From: Streptomyces violaceusniger
GTDB taxonomy: Bacteria > Actinomycetota > Actinomycetes > Streptomycetales > Streptomycetaceae
Assembly: GCA_005405945.1 (NCBI GenBank)
Contig: BJHW01000002.1
Coordinates: 1,922,001-1,986,000, forward strand
Direction of reading: 5' to 3'
DNA: 64,000 bases
Shown here: positions 9,516-18,600 of the stretch, piece by piece
Layout: each line of letters opens with the position of its first letter
Position numbering within the stretch: the first letter of the stretch is position 1
The notes under the pieces: model-generated
What the model was told of the DNA's origin: nothing
Seen by the model: only the letters and a program-made list of their open reading frames with translations
Database searches by the model: none
Position numbers and translations under genes: made by a program

Positions 9516-10292
9516 TCAGCCCGCGGTGGCGACGGACGCCGCGTGTTCCCGGGCGTGCTGGTCCATCTCCGCCCGGAAGGCGGCCACCAGCTGCGGCTGG
9601 ATCCTTCCGGCGTCGCGGTCGCCTCCCTCGCAGACCGCGCCGCGCACCCCCACGATGTCGGTGCCGATGCGGGTGAGCGCGCCGAGGTCCGCGGCCTTGA
9701 CGCTGCCCGCGAGGGCGGCGAGCAGACCCGCCTCGTGCGCCTGCCGGACGAACTCCGCGCAGACGTCGGGCGGAACGTGGTCGAACAGCCGTGTCCCGTC
9801 CTTGACCGCGGTGTCGAGCATGGCCGCATCACAGCCGGAGCGGCGGGCGATGTCGGGCAACGCGAGCGGGTTGACGCAGCCGATCCGGTGGGCGTCGGCG
9901 TAGCCGGAGGCGACGACGAACGCCTCCGGCTGGTAGTCCTTCACGGCCCGGACGACCCCGCGCATGACGTCGATCGCCTGTTCGGGTGTGGTGCATCCGT
10001 AGAGGCCGACCTTGATGTAGGCGGCTCCGGAGACCGCCGCGCCCAGCGCCGCCTGGGCCACCGTGCCAGGCTTGTACGGGACGTCTCCCACGGTGGCGGA
10101 GACCGGCTTGTCCGCCGGGACCGCGTCGCGGATCTGCCGGATGACCCAGGGGAAGTTCGCGCCGAGCGAGCCCTCGTCGGGTTTTTTGACATCGACGATG
10201 TCGAGGTGCTCCGCCGCCTTTGCGCAGTCGAGGGCCTCCTCGACGCTGTCCGGGGAGATGAGAAGCAACAACGTGGATTCCTTCCACCGCAT
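9516..10292 (-). CDS. mfnB: (5-formylfuran-3-yl)methyl phosphate synthase-like protein
   Basis: A 258-residue TIM barrel of the MfnB/DUF556 family. Signatures are LLLLISPDSVEEA at the N-terminus, VDVKKPDEGSLGANFPWVI (the family's lysine-rich catalytic loop) and later VASGYADAHRIG and GSVKAADL. MfnB condenses two glyceraldehyde-3-phosphates into (5-formylfuran-3-yl)methyl phosphate, first known from methanofuran synthesis in methanogens. The gene leads a minus-strand operon with aldehyde dehydrogenase (remnant), alcohol dehydrogenase and methyltransferase genes, so a furan-type small molecule or signal is the likely product. That product is inference. Confidence 0.88.
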   Translation of the reverse strand: MRWKESTLLLLISPDSVEEALDCAKAAEHLDIVDVKKPDEGSLGANFPWVIRQIRDAVPADKPVSATVGDVPYKPGTVAQAALGAAVSGAAYIKVGLYGCTTPEQAIDVMRGVVRAVKDYQPEAFVVASGYADAHRIGCVNPLALPDIARRSGCDAAMLDTAVKDGTRLFDHVPPDVCAEFVRQAHEAGLLAALAGSVKAADLGALTRIGTDIVGVRGAVCEGGDRDAGRIQPQLVAAFRAEMDQHAREHAASVATAG

Positions 10293-10573
10293 GCCCTCTG
10301 CCCAGGGGGCAGGTGTGCGGAGTCGTGTGGATCACGCGCGGTCCGCTCATCATTGCCGCGTCCCGTGGCCCAGGGGAGGGCGCACAGAGTCCGGACGGGT
10401 CATTGCCATGACGTTCCACGCCCCGGCGCACCGTCCACGCCGGTCCGCATCAGCCGCCCGCAGGCGCACCCGTTGATGAGGTCACCGACACTCACAGGCC
10501 CTGTCCGGAGCAGCACACCGACACGGCGATCGAGGCTATGCGCTCTGCGCTGATTGCCGAATGATCAGGTCGG
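10293..10573. other. intergenic region, promoter of furan operon
   Basis: About 280 bases between the mfnB-like start and the stop of the LysR gene. It should contain the operon promoter. No gene or clear operator seen. Confidence 0.35.
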
Positions 10574-11434
10574 TCAGCAGGGCCAGCGGAGGCCAGCTGT
10601 CGCGCCCCGGCGGGCGACGGCGAAGGCGCGCAGGACAACGTCCGGCGCGGTGAGCGGTACCAGATGGACACCGGGCAACGTGGAGGTGCCCATCGGCAGC
10701 AGCCCTACGCCCATTCCTGCCGCGATCATGCCCTGGACGAGGTCGAGGTTGTCCGCCTGATGAGTGAGGCGGGGGGTGAAGCCGGCCATGGAGGCGAGTG
10801 TCCGAATGACGGTCTCGTCACCGGTGTTGCGCGAGTTGCCGATCCAATCCGCCGTGCGGAACCAGCGGAAGACCTCCGGGGCGCCCGGTGCTGAGGGACG
10901 GGCGGCGTGGTCGGGGATGCCCAGACCCCAGGGGGCGGTCCACAGTGGGGTGACCGCGACCGCGGGGTCCGGCTCGGCCGGTGCCAGGTTGTAGTCGTAG
11001 GTGAGCGCGAGGTCGGCCTCGTCGTTCGCCAGCAGATGGAGGGCTTCGGCGGGTTCGTGCTCGCGGACCAGGATGCTGAGCTGAGGATGGCTGGTGGACA
11101 ACCTGCTGATGATGGGCAGCAGTTGTGCTCGGATAGCCGTGGCGAAGCCTGCCACGCGCACCGTGCCGGTCGGCGGGGCGTCGGGACTCAAGTCCCGCTG
11201 TGCGGCCTCGACCGCCGCAAGGATGGTCACGGCGTGTTCCGCCAGACGACGTCCCGCCGGCGTGAGCCTGACCCTGCGCCCATGCGGCTCGATCAGTGCC
11301 GTGCCCATGTCCTGAGCCAAAGCGGCGATCTGTTGAGAGACCGTCGAGGTGGTAGCGCCGGTGGCCTCGGCCACGGCGCGCATCGAGCCTCGCCGGGCCA
11401 GCTCGGCCAGCATCTGCAGGCGACGTGTTTCCAT
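10574..11434 (-). CDS. LysR-family transcriptional regulator
   Basis: METRRLQMLAELARRGSMRA starts a LysR HTH (residues 1-60, TTSTVSQQIAALA), followed by the substrate-binding domain in which motifs such as GMGVGLLPMG occur near the end. About 286 residues. ATG 11434 is chosen; 11449 and 11467 are alternatives in the same frame. It is divergent from the EamA transporter 85 bases away, the normal layout for a regulator of a small exporter. The longer frame to 12550 is antisense to the transporter and is not coding. Confidence 0.9.
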   Translation of the reverse strand: METRRLQMLAELARRGSMRAVAEATGATTSTVSQQIAALAQDMGTALIEPHGRRVRLTPAGRRLAEHAVTILAAVEAAQRDLSPDAPPTGTVRVAGFATAIRAQLLPIISRLSTSHPQLSILVREHEPAEALHLLANDEADLALTYDYNLAPAEPDPAVAVTPLWTAPWGLGIPDHAARPSAPGAPEVFRWFRTADWIGNSRNTGDETVIRTLASMAGFTPRLTHQADNLDLVQGMIAAGMGVGLLPMGTSTLPGVHLVPLTAPDVVLRAFAVARRGATAGLRWPC

Positions 11435-11518
11435 CCGTCCATTGTCCATGAATGTCGAACGAATCATTCGGGATCGACACGTGGACGTGAACGGTGTCGA
11501 GGATCTGTACTGGAGCCC

Positions 11519-12505
11519 ATGAACGCTCCCGAACCGCCTGAGGCTCGTCCTTCCCATCGCCCGCGCCATGCCGGCGCCGGGGCCGGTCTCCTCATGGCTG
11601 CCACTTCGATGTGTACCGTGCAGCTCGGATCGGCTCTGACGGTTCCGTTGTTCGGACAGCTCGGCGCGCTGGGAACCGCGGGGCTGCGCCTGGGCTGGGC
11701 GGGGCTGATTCTGCTGGTCGCCATCCGTCCCCGGCCTCGCGATTTCACCTCCCGGGACCTTCTCGCCTGCATGGGGCTCGGCCTTGTGACCGCCGGCATG
11801 ATGGTCTTCTTCATGCTGGCGATCGCCCGCCTCCCGCTGGGGACCGCAAGCGCACTGGAATTCTTGGGACCGCTCACCGTCTCCCTCTTCGGGCCGAGGA
11901 AGGGACGCCTCGTCTGGGCGGCCGCGGCGGCGACGGGCGTCGTACTGCTGACCGAGCCCTGGCACGGCGGCGCCGATCTTGTGGGGGTAGGGAGCGCGCT
12001 GCTCGCCGCGGGGTGCTGGGCCGCGTACATTCTGCTGACCCAACGGGTCGGTGATCGCGTCACCGGCCTGAAAGGACTGGCCGTCTCCATGCCGGTCGCC
12101 GCGGTGGTGGGGCTGGCCGTCGCCGCCCCGGACCTCGCCGAACGCCTCACGTGGACACCGCTGTGGACCATGCTGGCTCTGGCGGTGCTCAGCCCCGTCA
12201 TCCCCTTCGCCCTCGAGTTTCTCGCCCTGCGTCATCTGACCACGTCCGCGTTCGGCACTCTGATGAGCCTTGAGCCCGCCATCGCCCTCATGGTCGGTCT
12301 CCTCGTTCTCGGCCAGCGCCCCGGGGTGGCCGCGACACTCGGCCTGGTTCTCGTGGTCGTGGCCAGCGTCGGTGCCACCCGCGCCGGTGTCCGTCCCGCG
12401 GCACTCTCCAACCAGGCACCGGCTCGCCGGTATGAGCCTGCCCCGGAGCCCGTACAAGGCGATCAGGGCCGGGCCGCCGTCTGCCAGGGCAGCCGGCCGC
12501 TGTGA
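11519..12505 (+). CDS. EamA/RhtA-type inner-membrane transporter
   Basis: A ~328-residue protein with ten membrane segments in two five-helix EamA repeats (each repeat ends in a polar loop such as GPRKGR and RPGVAA). The family exports amino acids, homoserine/threonine or other small metabolites across the cytoplasmic membrane. The first helix carries STSMCTVQLGSAL, typical of the RhtA-like subgroup. It is divergent from a LysR regulator and is followed by a strong bidirectional terminator. Confidence 0.9.
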   Translation: MNAPEPPEARPSHRPRHAGAGAGLLMAATSMCTVQLGSALTVPLFGQLGALGTAGLRLGWAGLILLVAIRPRPRDFTSRDLLACMGLGLVTAGMMVFFMLAIARLPLGTASALEFLGPLTVSLFGPRKGRLVWAAAAATGVVLLTEPWHGGADLVGVGSALLAAGCWAAYILLTQRVGDRVTGLKGLAVSMPVAAVVGLAVAAPDLAERLTWTPLWTMLALAVLSPVIPFALEFLALRHLTTSAFGTLMSLEPAIALMVGLLVLGQRPGVAATLGLVLVVVASVGATRAGVRPAALSNQAPARRYEPAPEPVQGDQGRAAVCQGSRPL

Positions 12506-12515
12506 CGGATCGGGA

Positions 12516-12548
12516 GGAGGCCCCGCCGACCGGACCGGCGGGGCCTCC
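12516..12548. terminator. bidirectional hairpin terminator
   Basis: Perfect 13-bp stem GGAGGCCCCGCCG / CGGCGGGGCCTCC with a 7-nt loop, placed between the convergent EamA and VWA genes. No T run follows, as is usual in Streptomyces. Confidence 0.85.
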
Positions 12549-12554
12549 AAGGCC

Positions 12555-13595
12555 TCAGATCATGAGCAGCAGCCGCGTGTGCGGTACCAGTTTCCGGTTC
12601 ACGCTGGTGCTCTGCACGAATATCGTGAAGTCGTCGTTGCGGTCCGGATTGACGCGAACTTCCGTGTCCGGCAGGCCGAGCAGGGATCGTGCCTCCGGCC
12701 CCGTGTACACCCGGTCCGTCTTCTTCTCCAGCACCGCGATCTGCTTCCGCGCCTGGATTTTTTCCGACTTGCTCAGCTGATAGAACGCACAACCGGTACG
12801 GAAAGTGTGCCCGCATTCGATGACCCAGTCCCGGATCGCCGCTTCGCGGGCCACCGGAATCAGCTGGTATTCCGACGGGTCCACCGGTGTGAGGCCGGCT
12901 GCCTTGATGGTGTCCTTGTTGACCGCCTCCGCGCCCGTGGAGAACACCGCCCGCGATCCCCGAATGCCCTGGGCCCGGCCCATCATAAAGTTCTCGGTGG
13001 CCTGCTGGATAACCTGCCCTGCCTCCTCCAGGCCCTGTGTGCTCGTGGCATCCCAGATGGCGATGTTGTCCTTCGGGAAGCCGCACTGCATGGCCTCGCG
13101 CTTGCCCATCTGGTCCGGCACAAGGACGGCCAGCGTCCAGTTGTCCTCCTGTGTCGCCATCATCTTGGCCACAGCCTGGACCAGTTCACGCGGGTTGTTG
13201 GTAAGGGCATCCGGGCAGCGATGACTTGCGTTCTCCTGGCCGTCCGTCAGTACGAACGTCAGGAAGCTGTGGTCGCCGTACAGTTGAGCGGTCTGCGCGA
13301 GCTCCCGCTGCGACTTCAGTGTGGCCGCCAGCAGAGCCGTCATTCCCCCGACCCGGTAAAGCTGCTTCAGGGACGGCATCCGCAGCACGTCCTTGTCGTA
13401 GATGACGCACTCCACCTTGTCCGCGAAGACGTACACCGTGACGCGGGTTTCCTGGTCCAGTTCCTTCGATCGGCGAGCCAGATACGCAATCTGCTGGTCG
13501 GCGACTTCGACGACCTTGCCGCTCAGGTGTGACATGGACGAACTGGCATCCAGCACGAGAGCAACGTGATTGATGTAGTTCTGGTTTCCGGACAT
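12555..13595 (-). CDS. VWA-domain protein
   Basis: A 346-residue cytoplasmic protein. The N-terminal ~220 residues form a von Willebrand A domain with a complete MIDAS metal site: DASSSMS (DxSxS), the Thr of GGMTAL and the Asp of LTDGQENASH. The C-terminal ~120 residues contain CGHTFRTGCAFYQLSKSEKI and a KQIAVLEKKT segment and are not recognised. No signal peptide or partner ATPase (MoxR) is next to it, so it is an orphan. VWA proteins mediate metal-dependent protein binding; a role here is not known. Confidence 0.85.
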   Translation of the reverse strand: MSGNQNYINHVALVLDASSSMSHLSGKVVEVADQQIAYLARRSKELDQETRVTVYVFADKVECVIYDKDVLRMPSLKQLYRVGGMTALLAATLKSQRELAQTAQLYGDHSFLTFVLTDGQENASHRCPDALTNNPRELVQAVAKMMATQEDNWTLAVLVPDQMGKREAMQCGFPKDNIAIWDATSTQGLEEAGQVIQQATENFMMGRAQGIRGSRAVFSTGAEAVNKDTIKAAGLTPVDPSEYQLIPVAREAAIRDWVIECGHTFRTGCAFYQLSKSEKIQARKQIAVLEKKTDRVYTGPEARSLLGLPDTEVRVNPDRNDDFTIFVQSTSVNRKLVPHTRLLLMI

Positions 13596-13666
13596 GACCG
13601 CTCCCCCTTTTTCCCTGTCGATGCTCCTACCTTCTCACCCACCACTGACAATCGATCAAGGTGACT

Positions 13667-14070
13667 TCAGAGTTCGACGTGGCTGCGGCCGGCGGGCACG
13701 TTCCGTCCGCGGGAGCGGCCGCCCCGCCCGGGGACCTCGACGCGGGCGGGTCCGCCGGCGTCGAGGTCGAAGGAGGCACCGGAGGCGCGGAGCACGAAGT
13801 TGCGGACCGCGACGCGGGCACCGGTTGCCCGGAACACGGTCCGGCCGTCCCGGACGAGCGCGGTCCTGTTCGGTCCGGCGGTGACGGTGCAGGTGTGTCC
13901 CCGCAGCTGTACGTTGGCGACCGTATTGGTGCCGGGCAGCCCGAGGCTGCCGAACATGAGGGCCGAAGGGTCACCGTCCCAGGGGTGTCGGCGATGAGCT
14001 CGTGCAGGCCCTGTACCGCCATCGCGTTGGACCAGGCGTACGGCCGGCACCGCATCTGACCGACTCGCCG
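13667..14070 (-). pseudogene. glycosidase-like C-terminal remnant, frameshifted
   Basis: Reading on the minus strand, PYAWSNAMAVQGLHELIAD is followed after one missing base (plus-strand G run 13982-13985) by WDGDPSALMFGSLGLP and a beta-rich tail to the stop at 13667. This has the look of the end of a large secreted glycoside hydrolase or related carbohydrate enzyme. There is no start, signal peptide or catalytic domain. At its 5' side it runs into an unrelated remnant on the other strand, so the joint near 14050-14060 marks a deletion. Confidence 0.55.
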
Positions 14071-14387
14071 CTGCCCGTCCTCGACGTAGAACGCACCACC
14101 CTGCGCGCCACCATCGAGGCGTCCGCCCCCGGGACCCACACCCTCATCGGCACCGACGCGGGCCGCCGCTACCGCGCCACCGTGACGATCGACGACCCAC
14201 TCGTACCGGTCCCGGTGACCGGCGACTGGACGTTCACCCTCGAATCCGCCCCGGATCCAACGCGGTCCGGGTCCGCGTCGCCAACACCCTGTCCAACGAG
14301 CGCAACAAACCGCTTCCCTCCGGGCTGCTCGGCCCGGTCACCCTCCGGTTCCGGCGCCGCGTCACCGCCGAACTCCACCGCGTCTGA
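14059..14387 (+). pseudogene. glycosyl hydrolase C-terminal remnant (GH106/GH2-like jelly roll)
   Basis: The plus frame reads TLRATIEASAPGTHTLIG, then PVTGDWTFTLESAPDP, loses frame near 14257 and continues as VRVRVANTLSNERNKPLPSG, LLGPVTLRF to a TGA at 14385-14387. A terminal jelly-roll ending in SGLLGPV is typical of GH106 and related large alpha-L-rhamnosidases. Only ~110 residues remain of a protein that is normally about 1000, so it is a remnant. Confidence 0.6.
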
Positions 14388-14440
14388 CCACCTCGCCCAC
14401 TCGACCCCGCACACCCGACCCGCACCGGCAGGGAGCCACC

Positions 14441-14945
14441 CTGCGCAGACCGTGCCACCGCGGCGGACAGCGACGGTTCGCCGTCCTGGCCGCCGCCGCC
14501 TTCGTGACCGTGCTCGCCGGCGCCGTCACCGCCGACGCCGTGACCACGGGCGCCATCACCGCGATCCGCCTGCGGACCGATCACTTGACGCGGGCCCTGG
14601 GCATCGACGACACGACCCCCGCACTCAGCTGGCAGCTCAGCGCCGACGCCCCCGTACCCTCCAGTCCGCCTATCGCGTACAGGCCGCCGGCTCCCTCGAG
14701 CGGCTGCGCGCGTCCCGCCCCGACCTGTGGGACTCCGGCAAAGTCGACTCGGCCGTACCCGAAACGAGGTACGCGGGCAGGCGGCTCGGTTCCCGTGCCC
14801 GGGTCTACTGGCGCGTCATGCTCTGGTCCGGGCGCGGGCACCGGCCCAGCGGGTGGAGCCAGGCGGCCGTCTTCGAGACCGGTCTGACCAGACGGTCGGA
14901 CGGGGGCGCGGACTGGATCACCCATCCCGCCTGGCGGTTGAGCCG
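14441..14945 (+). pseudogene. alpha-L-rhamnosidase (GH78) N-terminal remnant
   Basis: A hydrophobic leader (RFAVLAAAAFVTVLAGAV) is followed by RALGIDDTTPALSWQL and, after one missing base near 14650-14660, SAYRVQAAGSLERL, LWDSGKV and VYWRVMLWSG, SGWSQAAVFETGL. This is the N-terminal fibronectin-like domain of GH78 rhamnosidases. It stops after DWITHPAW, about 170 residues into a ~900-residue enzyme, so the catalytic (alpha/alpha)6 barrel is gone. A GGGAG ribosome-binding site precedes a CTG where a start would be. Confidence 0.7.
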
Positions 14946-15639
14946 ACATCTCCCACCAACACCGGGCCGGGCAGGACTTCGGTCTTCAGGGACCGCCCAC
15001 GAGGCACTGGTGGCGCGTTCACATTGCGCCATGTCTCGCACCTCGCTTTCCGGCCAACTCGTCAGTTCGGGCCCTGCCGAACCTGGGTCATCACGGTCGT
15101 GGCGATGGGGATCCCTTTACCGCGATGGGGATCCCTTGACCGCTCATGGGGAACTAACGCGGGCAGTCGACCCGGAACCGGCCACTACTTCCGCCATAAA
15201 TTAAAATACAGATAAATGCCTGGTGAATGTTGATTAAAAGAGCCGCCGGGAAAGCGAGGGAGTCCATGAGGAAAGTGCTGGCCAGAACCTCGTGGATGGA
15301 GTGTCGAGCGAATCCATTTTGTCCCGATTCGCACATCAATGTATAACTCAACGTTTTATTGCCTGAGCCTTGACCGGTATCGACTGAGCCTCCTACTTTT
15401 TTGCCGCCGGATTGAGGCGTTCTACCTGATTCGGGGAACGGGGAACGTCTGCCGCGAAAATCAAGAAGAGGATGCGATGAAGAAGATCGCAAGGCCGTCG
15501 GGGCCTCGCTTTTGCCAACGAGGCAAAGGCGGGCAGGGCAACCGTCGGGTCGCCTCGTGTAAAGGGCCGGATGGCCCTGTAAAACGCGACCATGTGACCC
15601 AATCGGTGTGAGATGAATTCGGGATAAGGGGATTCCGCA
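14946..15639. other. AT-richer intergenic region upstream of glnE
   Basis: Roughly 690 bases with no gene I can support. Between about 15180 and 15480 the base composition drops well below the surrounding GC level (for example TAAATTAAAATACAG near 15200). A hairpin CGCTTTTGCC / GGCAAAGGCG lies near 15508-15532. A 44-codon frame (15477-15611) has an AAGAGG ribosome-binding site, but nothing else supports it. Confidence 0.45.
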
Positions 15640-15663
15640 ATGACAGGGACGGAGGCGGCACGC

Positions 15664-18600
15664 ATGGCCCTACCGCAGGGGCGCAGGAGCAGCGAAGTCA
15701 GTCGGCTCTTGCGGTGTGGTTTCTCTGACGTCTCGGTCGCGCGGCGGCTGCTGGACGCGCCTGAGCTGGCCGGGGTGTGCAGCGGTTCGGTGTTGTTGGA
15801 GGGGCTGGGGGCGACTGCCGATCCTGACCTGGCGTTGCGTGGACTGGTGCGGCTGGTGGAGGCGCTTCCGGAGGTTCCGGAGACTTCGGAGATGCCAGAG
15901 ATTCCGGGGGACGGGGGCGACAAGGAGCGCATCGACTCGCGGCAGGCGCTGCTGGACGCGCTGATCACCGTCGGGCCGCTGCGTGACGGGCTGCTGGGGG
16001 TGCTGGGGGTGTCCGAGGCCATGGGCGATCATCTGGCCCGGCATCCGCGGCACTGGCAGGCGCTGGTGACGGACAAGGCGGCGGACCTGCCTCCGACCAC
16101 CCGCGACGTCGAGCGGGCGCTGGCCGAGGGGGTCTGGGGCGAGCCGGGGGCGGGGCTGTCGCGGCCGGACGCGCTGCGGGTGGCGTACCGTCGTGCGCTG
16201 CTGGCCATCGCCGCGCGCGATGTGTGCGGCACCATCGATGTCACCCAAGTCGCCGCCGAGTTGACGGACTTGGCGACGGCGACACTGCGCGCCGCGCTGG
16301 AGATCGCGGCGGAGGAACGGCCCGAGGACGCCGCGTCCTGCCGGCTGGCGGTGATCGGTACGGGACAGTGCGGCGGGCGTGAGCTGAACTATGCCTCGGA
16401 CGTGGACGTCGTCTTCGTCGCCGAGGCCGTGGACGGGACGGAGGAGGCCAAGGCGGTGCGGGCGGCCACCCGGCTGGCCTCCCGGCTGACGCGGATCTGC
16501 TCGGACGTCACGATCGAGGGCACCATCTGGCCGGTCGACGCCGACCTCCGGCCGGAGGGGCGCGACGGCCCGCTGGTGCGGACGCTCTCCGGCCATCTGG
16601 CGTACTACCAACGGCGGGCCGGGATCGGGGAGTTCCAGGCGCTGCTGAAGGCCCGGCCGGTGGCGGGGGACAGCGCGCTCGGGAAGGCGTATGTGGACGC
16701 GGTGGGCCCGTTGGTGTGGCAGGCGGTGGGGCGCGAGGACGTGGTGTCGTACGTGCGGCAGGTGTGCCGCCGTGCGGTGGGGGACATCCCCGGCGGGGAC
16801 GTCCCCGGCGTCGGGGCCGACCGCGAGCCGAAGCTGGGCACCCGGGGCCTGCGGGACGTCGAGTTCACCGTGCGGCTGTTGCAGTTGGTGCACGGCCGGT
16901 CGGATGAGTCGCTGCGCGGGGGTACCACGCTGGAGGTGCTCGCGGCGCTGGCGGCGGGTGGCTACGTGGGCTGTTCGGACGCGGCCGCGCTGAGCGAGGC
17001 CTATCGCTTCCTGCGTTCGGTGGAACAGCGCACCCAGCTGTACCTGCTGCGCCGTACCCGTCGTGTACCGCAGGACGAGGCGGATCTGCGGCGGCTGGGG
17101 CGCTCGCTCGGCGCCGTCTACGGCTGGGACCGTCATGCCGATCCGGTGAGCGAGCTGGGTGCGGCGTGGCGACGGTACGCGCGTGAGGTGCGGCGGCCGC
17201 ATGTGAAGCTGTTCTTTCGGCCGTTGTTGGACGCGGTGGCCCGGCTGGAGTCCGGTCGGGTCCGGTTGAGCCGGCAGGCGGCGGAGCAGCGGTTGAAGGC
17301 GTTGGGGTACGCGGACCCGGCCGCCGCTCTGCGTCATGTGGAGGCCTTGGCGTCCGGGGTGACCCGTAAGGCGGCGATCCAGCGGACGCTGCTGCCCGTG
17401 CTGCTGGGCTGGTTCGCCGACTCCGCCGACCCGGACGCCGGGCTGCTGGGCTTGCGGAAGGTGTCGGACGCGCTGGGCAAGACGCCCTGGTACCTGCGGC
17501 TGCTGCGCGACGAGGGCGCCGCGGCCGAGAACCTGGCCCGGGTGCTGTCGGCCGGGCGGCTCGCCCCGGATCTGCTGCTTCGCGCCCCCGAGGCGGTGGC
17601 CGTGCTGAGTGCCCCGGAGGGGCTGCGGCCACGCGGCCGGGCCCACCTGGAGCAGGAGGTGCTGGCAGCGGTCGGCCGCGCCGACGGCGCCGAGCAGGCA
17701 GTGGCGGTGGTGCGCGGGGTGCGGCGGCGTGAGATGTTCCGTACGGCGGCCGCGGACGTGATCGCGAGCGCGCGGCTGTTGAACGAGGTGGCCCAGCCGA
17801 CCGTGAGCTGGCCGCCGCAGGGCGGCTGCGGCGCCCCGGCCATCCCGCCGACGGCGCGCTTCCCGCACGGCGTGCGGCCCGCGGTGGAGGTGCCCAGCGC
17901 GCTGCGCGACTGCGAGCCCCACGTCCCGGCCCGCCTCTCGAACCGTACGGCGCTGCCCGAGGAGCCCGCCGGTCCGGGAGCGCTGGTCGACATGGTCGGC
18001 GATGCCCTCTCCGATCTGAACGCCGCGACCCTCGCCGGGGCCCTGCGCGCCGCCGTCCGCGACACCTGGGGCGATGAGCTGCCCACCCGCTTCGCCGTCA
18101 TCGGCCTCGGCCGCTTCGGCGGCCATGAGCTCAGCTACGGCTCGGACGCCGATGTGCTCTTCGTCCACGAGCCGCGCGAGGGCACCGACGAACAAGAAGC
18201 CGCCCGCGCCGCCTTCGCCGTGGCCAACGAGATGCGACGGCTGCTCCAGCTCCCCACCGTCGACCCACCCCTGCTCATCGACGCCGACCTGCGCCCCGAG
18301 GGCAAGTCCGGCCCCCTGGTGCGCACCCTCGCCTCCTACGCCGCCTACTACCGCCGCTGGTCCCTGGTCTGGGAGAGCCAGGCACTGCTGCGCGCCGAAC
18401 CGGTCGCGGGCGACCCCGACCTCGGCCGGCGGTTCATCGAGCTGATCGACCCGCTGCGGTACCCGGCCGAGGGACTGGGCGAGGACGCGATCCGCGAGAT
18501 CCGCCGACTCAAGGCCCGCATGGAATCCGAACGGCTGCCCCGCGGGGCCGACCCCACCACCCACGCCAAACTGGGCCGCGGCGGCCTCAGCGACGTCGAA

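Noticed and set aside
10574..12550. 658-residue LysR with long N-terminal extension
   Set aside because: The extension is antisense to the EamA gene and contains no conserved sequence.
15154..15492. 112-codon minus-strand frame in the AT-rich island
   Set aside because: No ribosome-binding site, odd composition and no family; not supported.
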